This document shows, piece after piece, positions 8,237 to 17,379 of a DNA stretch of 64,000 bases (position 1 is its first letter; each line of letters opens with the position of its first letter). The notes under the pieces were generated by a model. It was not told where the DNA came from, ran no database searches, and saw only the letters and a program-made list of their open reading frames with translations. Source of the DNA: Pseudomonas moraviensis (GTDB lineage: Bacteria > Pseudomonadota > Gammaproteobacteria > Pseudomonadales > Pseudomonadaceae); contig NZ_LT629788.1 in assembly GCF_900105805.1 (NCBI RefSeq), forward strand, positions 2,542,001 through 2,606,000, given 5' to 3'. Position numbers and translations under genes: made by a program.

Positions 8237-9472
8237 TCACCGCGGATTCGCCAACTCCATGATCATCCGCGACAACAGATAAATCCGCGGCGCCACGCTC
8301 GCCACTTCGGCGTATTCCTCGGGCGTGTGAATATTGCCGCCGACGATCCCGAAGCCATCCAGCGTCGGCGTCCCCACCCCGGCAGACAGACTGGCATCCG
8401 CCGCGCCGCCGCTGCCCTCCTCGGTGAGCTTGCGGCCAATTTCGCCGTAAATGCCTTGAGCCATGGCCATCAAGCGATCGGACTCAGCGGTCTGCGGCAT
8501 CGGCGGCAATCCGCGCTGCAGAGAGGTTTTCACCTCGGTCTCGGCAATCAACTTGTCCTGCGAGACCCGCGCCAGATCCTTCTCGATGCGATCGAACTCT
8601 TCCGGCACCGCCGCGCGCACGTCAGCCTTGGCCGTGGCCTGGTCCGGGATTACGTTGGTGCGATCACCGGCCTTGAGCACGGTAAAGTTGATGGTGGTCT
8701 TCTTCGCCTCATCGCCGAGCTTGCCCAGTTGCAGAATCTGGTGCGCCGCTTCCATCGCCGCGTTCCGGCCCAATTCTGGCGCGACCCCGGCGTGGGCGGC
8801 TTTGCCTTTGACTTCGACCAGCGCCGTCGCACTGCCCTTGCGCCACACCACCAGGCCATCGGCCGGGCGCCCCGGTTCGAGGTTGAGGGTGACGTCGTGC
8901 TGCTTGGCGGTTTTCTTGATCAGGTCGGTGGCGACGTCCGAGCCGGTTTCTTCGCTGGCGTCGAGCAGGAAGGTGATCTGCGCGTAATCCTTGAAGTCGA
9001 GGTTCTTCAGCACTTTCAATGCGTAGATGCCGGCGACGATGCCGCCCTTGTCGTCCATTACACCCGGCCCGTAGGCGCGGCCGTCCTTGATGTGGAAAGG
9101 CCGCTCGGCGGCGGAGCCTTCCTTGAACACCGTGTCCATGTGCGCCATCAGGAGGATCTTCGCTTTGCCGGTGCCTTTGAGCGTGGCCAGCACGTGGCTG
9201 GATTTTTCCGGGGTGTTGGGCACCAGTTCGATGGTGGCGCCGAGTTTTTTCAGTTCATCGATGGCAATGTCGCTGACCTGTTTCAGGCCCGGCTCATAAC
9301 CTGAGCCGGAGTCGATATTGACCAGTCGCTCCAACAATTTCAGGGCTTCGGGCTGATACTGCTCGGCATCGGCGAGCACTTGTTTGTGCGGTTCGGCGGC
9401 GTTTGCGGCCGAGAATGCGAGGGACAGACCGAGGCTGGCGGCCAGCAGAGAGCGGGGAAATGAGAACGTCAT
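8237..9472 (-). CDS. M20-family zinc metallopeptidase, glutamate carboxypeptidase-like
   Basis: A 411-residue exported peptidase. It has a clear signal peptide (positive MTFSFPRSLL, hydrophobic core, cleavage near SAANA-AEP). The M20 zinc-site blocks are visible: LMAHMDTVF, GPGVMDDKGG, LLDASEETGS and the C-terminal GNIHTPEEY. These features match carboxypeptidase G2 relatives, which release C-terminal glutamate from folates and peptides in the periplasm. It stands alone on the minus strand, between repeat-bearing spacers. Confidence 0.88.
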   Translation of the reverse strand: MTFSFPRSLLAASLGLSLAFSAANAAEPHKQVLADAEQYQPEALKLLERLVNIDSGSGYEPGLKQVSDIAIDELKKLGATIELVPNTPEKSSHVLATLKGTGKAKILLMAHMDTVFKEGSAAERPFHIKDGRAYGPGVMDDKGGIVAGIYALKVLKNLDFKDYAQITFLLDASEETGSDVATDLIKKTAKQHDVTLNLEPGRPADGLVVWRKGSATALVEVKGKAAHAGVAPELGRNAAMEAAHQILQLGKLGDEAKKTTINFTVLKAGDRTNVIPDQATAKADVRAAVPEEFDRIEKDLARVSQDKLIAETEVKTSLQRGLPPMPQTAESDRLMAMAQGIYGEIGRKLTEEGSGGAADASLSAGVGTPTLDGFGIVGGNIHTPEEYAEVASVAPRIYLLSRMIMELANPR

Positions 9473-9573
9473 GAAGCAGTCCTTGTTTCGTGTCGGAGGG
9501 ATTCAACCGTAACCGACATTGACGCAAGGCTCTATAGCGAATGCGACACTCTCCAGACCGACACCGAACAAAC

Positions 9574-9663
9574 CTGTAGGAGTGAGCCTGCTCGCGATAG
9601 CGTTGTATCAGTCAGCATTCAAATCACTGACAGATTGCTATCGCGAGCAGGCTCACTCCTACA
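9574..9663. repeat. REPIN (TAGGAGTGAGCCTGCTCGCGATAG type)
   Basis: Arms TGTAGGAGTGAGCCTGCTCG (from 9573) and the reverse complement CGAGCAGGCTCACTCCTACA (ending 9663) enclose about 50 bases that include a second internal complementarity. It sits between the start of the M20 peptidase gene and the end of the diguanylate cyclase gene. Confidence 0.88.
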
Positions 9664-9685
9664 GTTTCAATCGGCGGGGTGTCCC

Positions 9686-10759
9686 TCAGACCGAATCCAG
9701 CAGCGCCTGCCTCGGCTTGTTGTCGCTGTTGCAGATGACCCGATTGCGCCCACCCGCCTTGGCTTCGTACAAGGCCTGATCGGCATCGTCCAGCCAACGC
9801 GTGGCGTCGGCATGGCTCGGATCATACGCGGCCAGGCCAATGCTCAGACTGACCTTCAACGCCGGATTCTGCTCATAGCCCAGCGTCACGAAGCGTTCGC
9901 GCAAGGCTTCCATGGCCTGAGCGGCATTGAACAGCGGCAGTTCCGGCAGAATCACGCAGAACTCATCCCCGCCGTAGCGCCCGGCGACATCGGTGGCGCG
10001 CAGATTCTGCTTGAGCAGTTTGCTCAACTGGCGCAGGACGATATCGCCGGCGACATGGCCGTAGGTGTCATTGATCGCCTTGAAGTGATCGATGTCGATC
10101 AACGCAATCGCCGCGCCTTGCTGCTGGCGTTTACAGCGCTGGAATGCGAGGTTCAGTTGATCCTTCCACGCGCCGTGATTGAGCAGCCCGGTCAGGCTGT
10201 CGGTGCGACTCAACGCCAACAGCTCACGCTTGTGCCGGCCCAGGGTGGAGGCCTGACGAAAGCAGATCCAGCCCAGCGCCAGCGGATACAGCAACAACAA
10301 AGGCAAACAGGCGTAAAGCTGCAATGGCGAAGTCGGCGGGATGAACGCCGGTGCGAACACCACCAGCCCGACGCCGATACCCAATAGCTGTGCCGTCGTC
10401 CCGGCGAGCAGGAATCGGCCACCGCCAATGGCGACATTGTTCATCGCCATCATCGAAATCGTGGTTGCGCTGGGCAGCGGATTGAACTGCATGGCAGCCA
10501 CCCAGAAGCCGCCCATGAATGCATCGATCAGCAAGTTGCGGTGTTCGGCGCGGAACGGCACGCTCGAGCGGCGCGCCCATTGAAACGCCAGATGCGGCCA
10601 GATCAGGCCATTGAACAGCATCAGGCCCCACACCCACAGCGGCGGATCGAGGGAATACATCGCCACGCTGACGCACATGAGCCCGAGCAGCAGCCCGAAC
10701 ACCCGCGACCTGTACAGCCTCCTGGCCAGTGAAAGTCCCTTTCCCCGCGTATTTCCCAT
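9686..10759 (-). CDS. MASE2-GGDEF diguanylate cyclase
   Basis: A membrane-bound enzyme that makes the second messenger c-di-GMP from two GTP. The N-terminal half has five or so hydrophobic helices with the MASE2-type blocks WPHLAFQWARRS, EHRNLLIDAFMGGFW and FNPLPSATT. The C-terminal half is a complete GGDEF domain: RTDSLTGLLNHGAW, DIDHFKAINDTYGH and RYGGDEFCV. An RxxD inhibitory site (RATD) lies five residues before GGDEF, so product inhibition is likely. The ATG at 10759 (357 residues) has GAGG upstream; a GTG at 10792 would add 11 residues. The window also holds an exopolysaccharide locus, a usual c-di-GMP target, but a direct link is only conjecture. Confidence 0.88.
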   Translation of the reverse strand: MGNTRGKGLSLARRLYRSRVFGLLLGLMCVSVAMYSLDPPLWVWGLMLFNGLIWPHLAFQWARRSSVPFRAEHRNLLIDAFMGGFWVAAMQFNPLPSATTISMMAMNNVAIGGGRFLLAGTTAQLLGIGVGLVVFAPAFIPPTSPLQLYACLPLLLLYPLALGWICFRQASTLGRHKRELLALSRTDSLTGLLNHGAWKDQLNLAFQRCKRQQQGAAIALIDIDHFKAINDTYGHVAGDIVLRQLSKLLKQNLRATDVAGRYGGDEFCVILPELPLFNAAQAMEALRERFVTLGYEQNPALKVSLSIGLAAYDPSHADATRWLDDADQALYEAKAGGRNRVICNSDNKPRQALLDSV

Positions 10760-10947
10760 AAGGGCCTCGACCGCGCGCTGCAATGGTTTCACCCCGACAC
10801 GGATGTGTTCGGAGTCTATCAGGGCGCCGCTAAATAGCCATCACCGGCCAGCGGCCTGAATAGAGCGCTATCAGCGCCGCACACGAAGCCCAGAGTTGGC
10901 TATAAATGAAACAGGGAAAAGGAAAAACAACTATAAAAAGGGGACCC

Positions 10948-12402
10948 ATGCACACCTACCATGTGTTGATCATCGGCAGCGGTTTTGGCGGCCAGTGCGC
11001 GGCGGTCAACCTGCTCAAGGCCGGGATCGATGACTTTCGCATACTGGAGCGACGCGACTTTTTCGGCGGCACCTGGTGCCAGAACACCTACCCCGGCGCA
11101 GCGGTGGACGTGCCGTCGCCGCTGTATTCGCTCTCGTTCGCACCCTACCGCTGGTCGCAGATGTTTGCCGGACAGGCAGAACTGCAGCGCTACACCGAGC
11201 AAGTGATCGAGCAGTTCGGTTTGCGCGACCGCGTGGAGCTGCAAGCCGACGTCGAGCGCGTCGAATGGGACGAAGCGGATAAATGCTGGACGGTGTACAC
11301 CCGTGCCAAAGGCATCTTTCACACGCAGTTCCTGATCAACGCCTCCGGTCCGTTAAGTCAGCCGGTCATCCCACACTTCCCCGGAATGGATCGCTTTCAA
11401 GGCAAGACGTTTCATACAAACCATTGGGATCACAGCTACGACTATCGCGGTAAACGCGTGGCGATTGTCGGCAGCGGTGCCAGCGCGGCCCAGGTGATTC
11501 CGGCAATTGCACCCCAGGTCGAACACCTGCATGTGTTCCAGCGCACGCCGCATTGGGTGCTGCCACGTGCCGATCGCAAATTCGGCCGCTTCCAGCGTTG
11601 GCTGCTCGGCTTGAAGCCGGCGTACAAGCTGCTGCGCTGGCTGATCTACTGGCAATTCGAAACCCGGGTGATCGCCTTCAAATACTCGAAACCGGCGATT
11701 CACCTGGTCCAGCAACATGCGCTGCGGTTCCTCAAACGCCAGGTTCCAGACCCGGTGCTGCGGCAGCAACTCACTCCGGATTTCACCATCGGCTGCAAGC
11801 GGGTGCTGGTCTCCAGCACGTATTACCCGGCGCTGAGCCGCGCCAACGTCACGCTGCACAGTCGCGAGCATGGCATCGCGTCGATCGACGAAAGCGGGAT
11901 CAACAGGGTGGACGGCGATCATGTCGATGTTGATCTGATCGTCTGGTCGACCGGTTACGACGCCACCGACGGGGTGATTTCCTACCCGGTCAGCGGCAAG
12001 AACGCGGTGCAACTCAGAGATGTCTGGGCCGAATATCCGCGCGCCTACCTGGGCACCAGCCTGCCGGATTTCCCCAACCTGTTTATCGTCACCGGGCCGA
12101 ACACCGGTATTGGCCACACTTCGGCGCTGTTCATCATCGAATCGCAGATGAACTACATCCTCGACTGCATTCGCACCGTGCAGGCCAAAGGCCTGCGCAG
12201 CATCGAAGTGCGCCATGACGCGGAACGTACCTACACTGCAATGATCCACCGGGAAATGCAGCGCACCGTGTGGAAGTCCGGCGGTTGCCACAGTTGGTAC
12301 CAGAGCAAGAGCGGCCATGTGATCGCGATGTTTCCCGGCTTCAGTTTCAGCTATCACCTGCTGACCCGAGCGCTGAAACCGGCCGACCATATTTTGTCCT
12401 GA
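10948..12402 (+). CDS. Flavin-containing (Baeyer-Villiger-type) monooxygenase
   Basis: A 484-residue FAD/NADPH enzyme. It has an N-terminal FAD Rossmann motif (IIGSGFGG), the Baeyer-Villiger fingerprint FxGxxxHxxxW realised as FQGKTFHTNHWD near residue 155, and a second dinucleotide motif (VGSGASA) for NADPH. Such enzymes insert oxygen into ketones to give esters or lactones. The start at 10948 lies after a poor AAAAGGGGA ribosome site. The next gene, 21 bases downstream, encodes an alpha/beta hydrolase that could open the ester or lactone product, a common pairing. The ketone substrate is unknown. Confidence 0.88.
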   Translation: MHTYHVLIIGSGFGGQCAAVNLLKAGIDDFRILERRDFFGGTWCQNTYPGAAVDVPSPLYSLSFAPYRWSQMFAGQAELQRYTEQVIEQFGLRDRVELQADVERVEWDEADKCWTVYTRAKGIFHTQFLINASGPLSQPVIPHFPGMDRFQGKTFHTNHWDHSYDYRGKRVAIVGSGASAAQVIPAIAPQVEHLHVFQRTPHWVLPRADRKFGRFQRWLLGLKPAYKLLRWLIYWQFETRVIAFKYSKPAIHLVQQHALRFLKRQVPDPVLRQQLTPDFTIGCKRVLVSSTYYPALSRANVTLHSREHGIASIDESGINRVDGDHVDVDLIVWSTGYDATDGVISYPVSGKNAVQLRDVWAEYPRAYLGTSLPDFPNLFIVTGPNTGIGHTSALFIIESQMNYILDCIRTVQAKGLRSIEVRHDAERTYTAMIHREMQRTVWKSGGCHSWYQSKSGHVIAMFPGFSFSYHLLTRALKPADHILS

Positions 12403-12423
12403 ACACGTATAAGGAAGACGTCG

Positions 12424-13350
12424 ATGCTTTTGCTGTTTGTCGCCCTCGCGGTTTTCGTGGCCTGGAGCTGGTTGAGTTACCCAGCGGTCGGCCATTGGCT
12501 GTACGACCTGGCCATGGCCATCGAGGCCAGGTTGTACAAACTGCACAAGATCGAAGTGCCGATCGCCGAGATGACCGTGTCGACCTGGCAAGGCGGGCCA
12601 TACGAGGCGTCCAGCACGATTCTGATGCTGCACGGCTTCAGCGCCGACAAAAATCTCTGGCTGCGCTGCGCCCGGCATTTCGTGCGCGAGTATCGGGTGA
12701 TCATCCCGGATCTGGCCGGCCACGGCGAAACCGGCTTCAAGGCCGGAGGCGGTTATGACATCGCGGTTCAGGCCAAACGCATGATTCAGCTACTCGATGT
12801 CTGCGGCGTGGAAAAAGTCCATGTGATCGGCAACTCCATGGGCGGCTACATCGCTGCGTGGCTCGCGGCGAGCTATCCCGAGCGGATCGCTTCGCTGGCC
12901 TTGATCGACCCGGCCGGCGTCACCGCACCAGAGCCGAGCGACATGGAGCGCCACCTGGCACGCGGGCACAATCCGTTCCTGATCAACTCCCGCGAAGAAT
13001 TCCAGCGTTTCTACGCCATGACCATGGAGTCGCCGCCGTGGGTGCCGAAACTGGTGCTGGACGCCGTCGCCCAGCGCTACGAGCAACAACGTGACGACCT
13101 CGAAGAAATCTTCCGCGACTTCCATGCCAGCCCGCCGATGGAGCCGAAACTGGCCGACATCAAATGTCCGGCGCTGCTGCTGTGGGGGCGCAAGGATCGC
13201 TTGATCGACGTCAGCAGCGTGCCGGTCTGGAGCAAGGGCATTGCCAACCTTGAAGTGGATGTGTGGGATCACGTCGGGCACATGCCGATGGTCGAACAGC
13301 CGGCGAACACGGCGCGGCGGTATCAGCAATTCCTGGGATCGCAAAAATGA
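12424..13350 (+). CDS. Alpha/beta hydrolase with N-terminal membrane anchor
   Basis: A 308-residue hydrolase. Its first 20 residues (LLLFVALAVFVAWSWL) form a hydrophobic anchor or signal sequence. The fold is shown by MLHGFSADKNLW (oxyanion region), the nucleophile elbow GNSMGGY, the acid in WGRKDRL and the catalytic histidine in DHVGHMP. A good ribosome site (AAGGAAG) precedes the ATG. It follows the monooxygenase in the same direction and could hydrolyse the ester that enzyme makes. Confidence 0.87.
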   Translation: MLLLFVALAVFVAWSWLSYPAVGHWLYDLAMAIEARLYKLHKIEVPIAEMTVSTWQGGPYEASSTILMLHGFSADKNLWLRCARHFVREYRVIIPDLAGHGETGFKAGGGYDIAVQAKRMIQLLDVCGVEKVHVIGNSMGGYIAAWLAASYPERIASLALIDPAGVTAPEPSDMERHLARGHNPFLINSREEFQRFYAMTMESPPWVPKLVLDAVAQRYEQQRDDLEEIFRDFHASPPMEPKLADIKCPALLLWGRKDRLIDVSSVPVWSKGIANLEVDVWDHVGHMPMVEQPANTARRYQQFLGSQK

Positions 13351-13363
13351 ACGCTTACCTCGT

Positions 13364-13487
13364 GGCGAGGGAGCTTGCTCCCGCTGGGCTGCGCAGCAGA
13401 CCCAATCCCGGCGCGTTGAATCAGACGCGCATTGGTAGCAGAGGGGCCGCTTCGCGCCCCAGCGGGAGCAAGCTCCCTCACCACAGG
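13364..13487. repeat. Inverted REP-like doublet, GGGAGCTTGCTCCC family
   Basis: The arm GGCGAGGGAGCTTGCTCCCG (from 13366) is matched by the inverted arm CGGGAGCAAGCTCCCTCACC near 13464-13483. The middle of about 80 bases carries further complementarity. It is a different REP family from the CGCGAGCAGGCTCG elements elsewhere in the window. It fills nearly the whole gap before glcD, so any glc promoter must lie inside or beside it. Confidence 0.8.
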
Positions 13488-13519
13488 TGGGTATTTCTAC
13501 AGGACATCGGCGGTGGGCG

Positions 13520-15019
13520 ATGAACATCCTTTACGACGAACGCCTCGACGGTCCTTTACCCGAAGTGAACAAGGCCGAACTGCTCAAGGCCCTGCAGCAG
13601 GCCCTGCCGGATCTGGACATTCTCTGGCGCGAGGATGAACTCAAGCCCTACGAATGCGACGGCCTCTCCGCCTACCGCACCACGCCCATGCTGGTCGCCC
13701 TGCCCCGGCGAATCGAGCAAGTGCAAACCCTGCTGAAACTTTGCCATCGGAACAATGTGCCGGTGGTCGCCCGGGGTGCCGGCACGGGATTGTCTGGCGG
13801 CGCGCTGCCACTGGAAAAAGGCCTGCTGCTGGTGATGGCGCGCTTCAACAACATCCTGCATATCGACCCCGCCGCACGTATCGCGCGGGTTCAACCCGGC
13901 GTGCGCAACCTCGCCATCTCCCAGGCCGCAGCTCCGTTCGGCCTGTATTACGCGCCCGATCCGTCATCGCAGATCGCCTGTTCGATCGGCGGCAACGTCG
14001 CGGAAAACGCAGGTGGCGTGCATTGCCTCAAGTACGGCCTGACCGTGCACAACGTGCTGAAAATCGAAGTGCTGACCATCGAGGGCGAACGCTTGACACT
14101 GGGCTCCGAGGCGCTCGATTCAGCCGGTTTTGACCTGCTCGCCTTGTTCACTGGCTCCGAGGGATTGCTGGGCATCATCACCGAAGTCACGGTGAAGCTG
14201 TTGCCCAAACCGCAAGTCGCCAAGGTTTTGCTTGGCAGTTTCGATTCAGTGGAAAAGGCCGGCCGCGCGGTCGCCGAAATCATCGCCGCCGGGATCATCC
14301 CCGGTGGTCTGGAAATGATGGACAACCTGGCCATTCGCGCCGCTGAAGACTTTATCCACGCCGGTTACCCGGTCAATGCCGAGGCGATTCTGCTGTGCGA
14401 ACTCGACGGCGTCGAAGCCGACGTGCACGACGATTGCCAGCGCGTGCGCGAAGTGATGACAGCAGCCGGGGCCACTGAGGTGCGCCAGGCTCAGGACGAG
14501 GCCGAACGCGTGCGTTTCTGGGCCGGGCGCAAAAATGCCTTCCCGGCGATCGGTAGGTTGTCGCCGGATTATTACTGCATGGACGGCACCATCCCGCGCC
14601 GCGAACTGCCCGCTGTGCTGCAAGGTATCGCCAGCCTCGGCGAGGAATTTGGCTTGCGCGTGGCCAACGTTTTCCACGCCGGTGACGGCAACATGCACCC
14701 CCTGATCCTGTTCGACGCCAACCAGCCGGGCGAGCTGCATCGCGCCGAGGCATTGGGCGGCAAGATCCTCGAACTGTGCGTGAAGGTCGGCGGCAGCATT
14801 ACCGGTGAGCACGGCGTCGGGCGCGAGAAAATCAATCAGATGTGCGCGCAGTTCAACAGCGACGAGTTGCTGCTGTTTCATGCGGTCAAAGCCGCATTCG
14901 ATCCGCAGGGCCTGCTCAACCCCGGCAAGAACATTCCGACCCTGCACCGCTGCGCCGAATTCGGCGCCATGCACATCCACGCCGGGCAACTGCCCTTCCC
15001 CGAGCTGGAGCGATTCTGA
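13520..15019 (+). CDS. glcD: Glycolate oxidase FAD-binding subunit GlcD
   Basis: A 499-residue FAD-linked oxidase subunit; together with GlcE and GlcF it oxidises glycolate to glyoxylate at the inner membrane. The N-terminal FAD-binding domain shows PVVARGAGTGLSGGALP and CSIGGNVAENAGGVHCLKYG. The C-terminal cap has the VFHAGDGNMHP and GEHGVGREK blocks of the family. Length matches known GlcD. The ATG at 13520 is within a poor ribosome context. The stop overlaps the glcE start. No glcC regulator is adjacent; the region upstream is filled by a REP-like doublet. Confidence 0.95.
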   Translation: MNILYDERLDGPLPEVNKAELLKALQQALPDLDILWREDELKPYECDGLSAYRTTPMLVALPRRIEQVQTLLKLCHRNNVPVVARGAGTGLSGGALPLEKGLLLVMARFNNILHIDPAARIARVQPGVRNLAISQAAAPFGLYYAPDPSSQIACSIGGNVAENAGGVHCLKYGLTVHNVLKIEVLTIEGERLTLGSEALDSAGFDLLALFTGSEGLLGIITEVTVKLLPKPQVAKVLLGSFDSVEKAGRAVAEIIAAGIIPGGLEMMDNLAIRAAEDFIHAGYPVNAEAILLCELDGVEADVHDDCQRVREVMTAAGATEVRQAQDEAERVRFWAGRKNAFPAIGRLSPDYYCMDGTIPRRELPAVLQGIASLGEEFGLRVANVFHAGDGNMHPLILFDANQPGELHRAEALGGKILELCVKVGGSITGEHGVGREKINQMCAQFNSDELLLFHAVKAAFDPQGLLNPGKNIPTLHRCAEFGAMHIHAGQLPFPELERF

Positions 15020-16068
15020 TGGCTGATTTCGATGCCGCCGAGGCCCTGCTCGATCAGGTCAACGCCGCGCGGGCCAATGCCACGCCGCTGAAGATTCAGG
15101 GCGGCAACAGCAAGGCGTTTCTCGGCCGCGAGGTGGCCGGCGAAGTGCTTGACAGCCGCGCCCATCGCGGCATCGTCCAGTACGATCCGACGGAACTGGT
15201 GGTCACGGTGCGCGCCGGCACGCCATTGTCCGAGCTGCTCGCGGCGCTGGATGACGCCGGGCAAATGCTGCCCTGCGAACCGCCGTCCTTCGCTGACAGT
15301 GCCACGGTCGGCGGCATGATCGCCGCAGGGTTGTCCGGGCCACGCCGGCCGTGGTCCGGTTCGGTACGCGATTTCGTCCTCGGCACGCGGGTGATCACCG
15401 GTCTCGGTCAGCATCTGCGCTTCGGCGGCGAAGTGATGAAAAACGTCGCCGGTTACGACCTGTCGCGACTGATGGCCGGGAGTTTCGGCTGCCTCGGCGT
15501 GCTGACCGAAGTGTCGCTGAAAGTCCTGCCGAAACCACGCCAGTGCCTGAGCATTCGCCTCGACATCGATTGTGTCCGCGCTTTGAGCAAACTCGCCGAG
15601 TGGGGTCAGCAACCGCTGCCGATCAGCGCCGCGTGTCACGACGGCCAAAGTCTGTATTTGCGCCTGGAAGGTGGCGAAGGATCGGTGACGGCGGCGCATC
15701 AACGCCTCGGCGGCGAACCGCTGGATTCGGTTTTCTGGCGCGATCACAACGAACAGCGCCTGAGGTTTTTCGACGAAGGCTTGCCGCTGTGGCGCCTGTC
15801 ATTGCCAAACAATCTCGGCCCGCTCGAGCTGCCCGGCGAGCAACTGCTCGACTGGGCGGGCGCACAACGCTGGCTTAAATCCGATAGCACCGAGATTCAC
15901 GCCCTCGCCCAGTCCTTTGGCGGTCATGCGACGTGCTTTACCCACGGCGCCACCGATTCGCCGTTTCAACCTTTGGCACCGACCTTGCTGCGCTACCACC
16001 GGCAACTCAAGGCACAACTCGACCCGCAAGGGCTGTTCAACCCCGGGCGAATGTACGCGGAGGTCTAG
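15019..16068 (+). CDS. glcE: Glycolate oxidase subunit GlcE
   Basis: A 349-residue FAD-binding subunit of glycolate oxidase. It contains a single FAD-binding PCMH-type domain with KIQGGNSKAFLGR, the CEPPSFADSATVGGMIAAG segment and VMKNVAGYDLSRLMAGSFG. The ATG at 15019 overlaps the glcD stop (TGATG), and glcF starts two bases after its stop, so the three subunits are co-translated. Length and blocks match GlcE rather than a second GlcD. Confidence 0.94.
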   Translation: MADFDAAEALLDQVNAARANATPLKIQGGNSKAFLGREVAGEVLDSRAHRGIVQYDPTELVVTVRAGTPLSELLAALDDAGQMLPCEPPSFADSATVGGMIAAGLSGPRRPWSGSVRDFVLGTRVITGLGQHLRFGGEVMKNVAGYDLSRLMAGSFGCLGVLTEVSLKVLPKPRQCLSIRLDIDCVRALSKLAEWGQQPLPISAACHDGQSLYLRLEGGEGSVTAAHQRLGGEPLDSVFWRDHNEQRLRFFDEGLPLWRLSLPNNLGPLELPGEQLLDWAGAQRWLKSDSTEIHALAQSFGGHATCFTHGATDSPFQPLAPTLLRYHRQLKAQLDPQGLFNPGRMYAEV

Positions 16069-16070
16069 CC

Positions 16071-17291
16071 ATGCAAACCACGCTCAGCGAGCAATCGCGC
16101 CAATTACCCCGCGCCGCCGAGGCGGAAAAAATCCTGCGCACCTGCGTGCATTGCGGCTTCTGCAACGCGACGTGCCCGACCTATCAATTGCTCGGCGATG
16201 AGCTCGACGGGCCGCGCGGGCGCATTTATCTGATCAAGCAAGTGCTGGAAGGCGCGCCGGCCACCGAGCAGACGCAGCTGCATCTGGATCGCTGCCTGTC
16301 GTGCCGCAACTGTGAAACCACCTGTCCGTCCGGGGTCGATTATCACAACCTGCTCGACATTGGCCGCGCGGTGGTTGATCACGCGGTGCCGCGCCCGGCA
16401 GCCCAGCGCTTGCTGCGCGAAGGCTTGCGCGCGCTGGCGCCGAATCCGGGTTTGTTCAAGGGCTTGCTGCGAATGGGCGCGACCTTTCGACCGCTGCTGC
16501 CACGCCTGCTGGAAAGCAAACTGCCGCAGCACGCCGCCATTACGAGTACGCGCCCCGCTCCACGGCATGCGCGCCGGGTGTTGTTGCTTGAAGGTTGCGT
16601 GCAACCGGGGCTGTCGCCGAACACCAATGACGCGACGGCGCGGGTCCTCGATCGTCTGGGCATCAGCGTGACGCCGGTGAGCGAGGCCGGTTGTTGCGGC
16701 GCACTCGACTATCACCTCGACGCCCAGGCCAAGGGCCTCGACCGCGCACGACAGAACATCGATGCCTGGTGGCCGCATCTGCAGAACGGTGCCGAAGCCA
16801 TCGTGCAGACAGCCAGTGGTTGTGGCGCGTTCATCAATGATTACGGGCATTTGCTGGCGGGCGATCCAGTCTATGCGTTGAAAGCACAGCGAATCAGCGA
16901 AATGACTCGGGATCTGGTGCAAGTCATCGCGGCGGAACCGCTGGAACAGGTGTGCGCCGCCAGCGAACGGCGCATCGCCGTGCATTGCCCGTGCACTTTG
17001 CAGCACGCACTGAAACTCGGCGGCGCGGTGGAAGCAGTGCTGACCCGACTCGGTTTCAACCTCACTCAGGTACCGGACGGCCATTTGTGCTGCGGCTCGG
17101 CGGGCACTTACTCGCTGACCCAACCCGTGCTGGCGCGGCAACTGCGCGACCAGCGCCTCAATGCGCTCGAAAGTGGCCGGCCGGAATTGATCGTCACGTC
17201 CAACGTCGGCTGCCAGAGCCATCTGGCCAGCGCCGGGCGTACGCCGGTCAAGCATTGGATCGAGCTGGTGGATCAGTCGTTGGCAGAATGA
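16071..17291 (+). CDS. glcF: Glycolate oxidase iron-sulfur subunit GlcF
   Basis: A 406-residue iron-sulfur protein that passes electrons from the GlcD/GlcE flavins to the respiratory chain. Two [4Fe-4S] ferredoxin motifs are clear: CVHCGFCNATCPTY and CLSCRNCETTCPSG. The C-terminal half has the paired CCG domains (EAGCCGALDYH and DGHLCCGSAGTY). No glcG or glcB follows; the next gene belongs to lysine catabolism. Confidence 0.95.
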   Translation: MQTTLSEQSRQLPRAAEAEKILRTCVHCGFCNATCPTYQLLGDELDGPRGRIYLIKQVLEGAPATEQTQLHLDRCLSCRNCETTCPSGVDYHNLLDIGRAVVDHAVPRPAAQRLLREGLRALAPNPGLFKGLLRMGATFRPLLPRLLESKLPQHAAITSTRPAPRHARRVLLLEGCVQPGLSPNTNDATARVLDRLGISVTPVSEAGCCGALDYHLDAQAKGLDRARQNIDAWWPHLQNGAEAIVQTASGCGAFINDYGHLLAGDPVYALKAQRISEMTRDLVQVIAAEPLEQVCAASERRIAVHCPCTLQHALKLGGAVEAVLTRLGFNLTQVPDGHLCCGSAGTYSLTQPVLARQLRDQRLNALESGRPELIVTSNVGCQSHLASAGRTPVKHWIELVDQSLAE

Positions 17292-17379
17292 AGTTCGTAG
17301 GATTCTTCGTTTGCCCGCGTGGGCGAAGGCTGCGATCTTTTCCGGCATCCATTCCGTGACAGTGGCAGGAATTTTTTTC

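Noticed and set aside
8183..9304. Plus-strand 373-residue frame across the M20 peptidase
   Set aside because: It lies opposite a gene with a signal peptide and M20 motifs, and starts inside the CCCTCACCC repeat.
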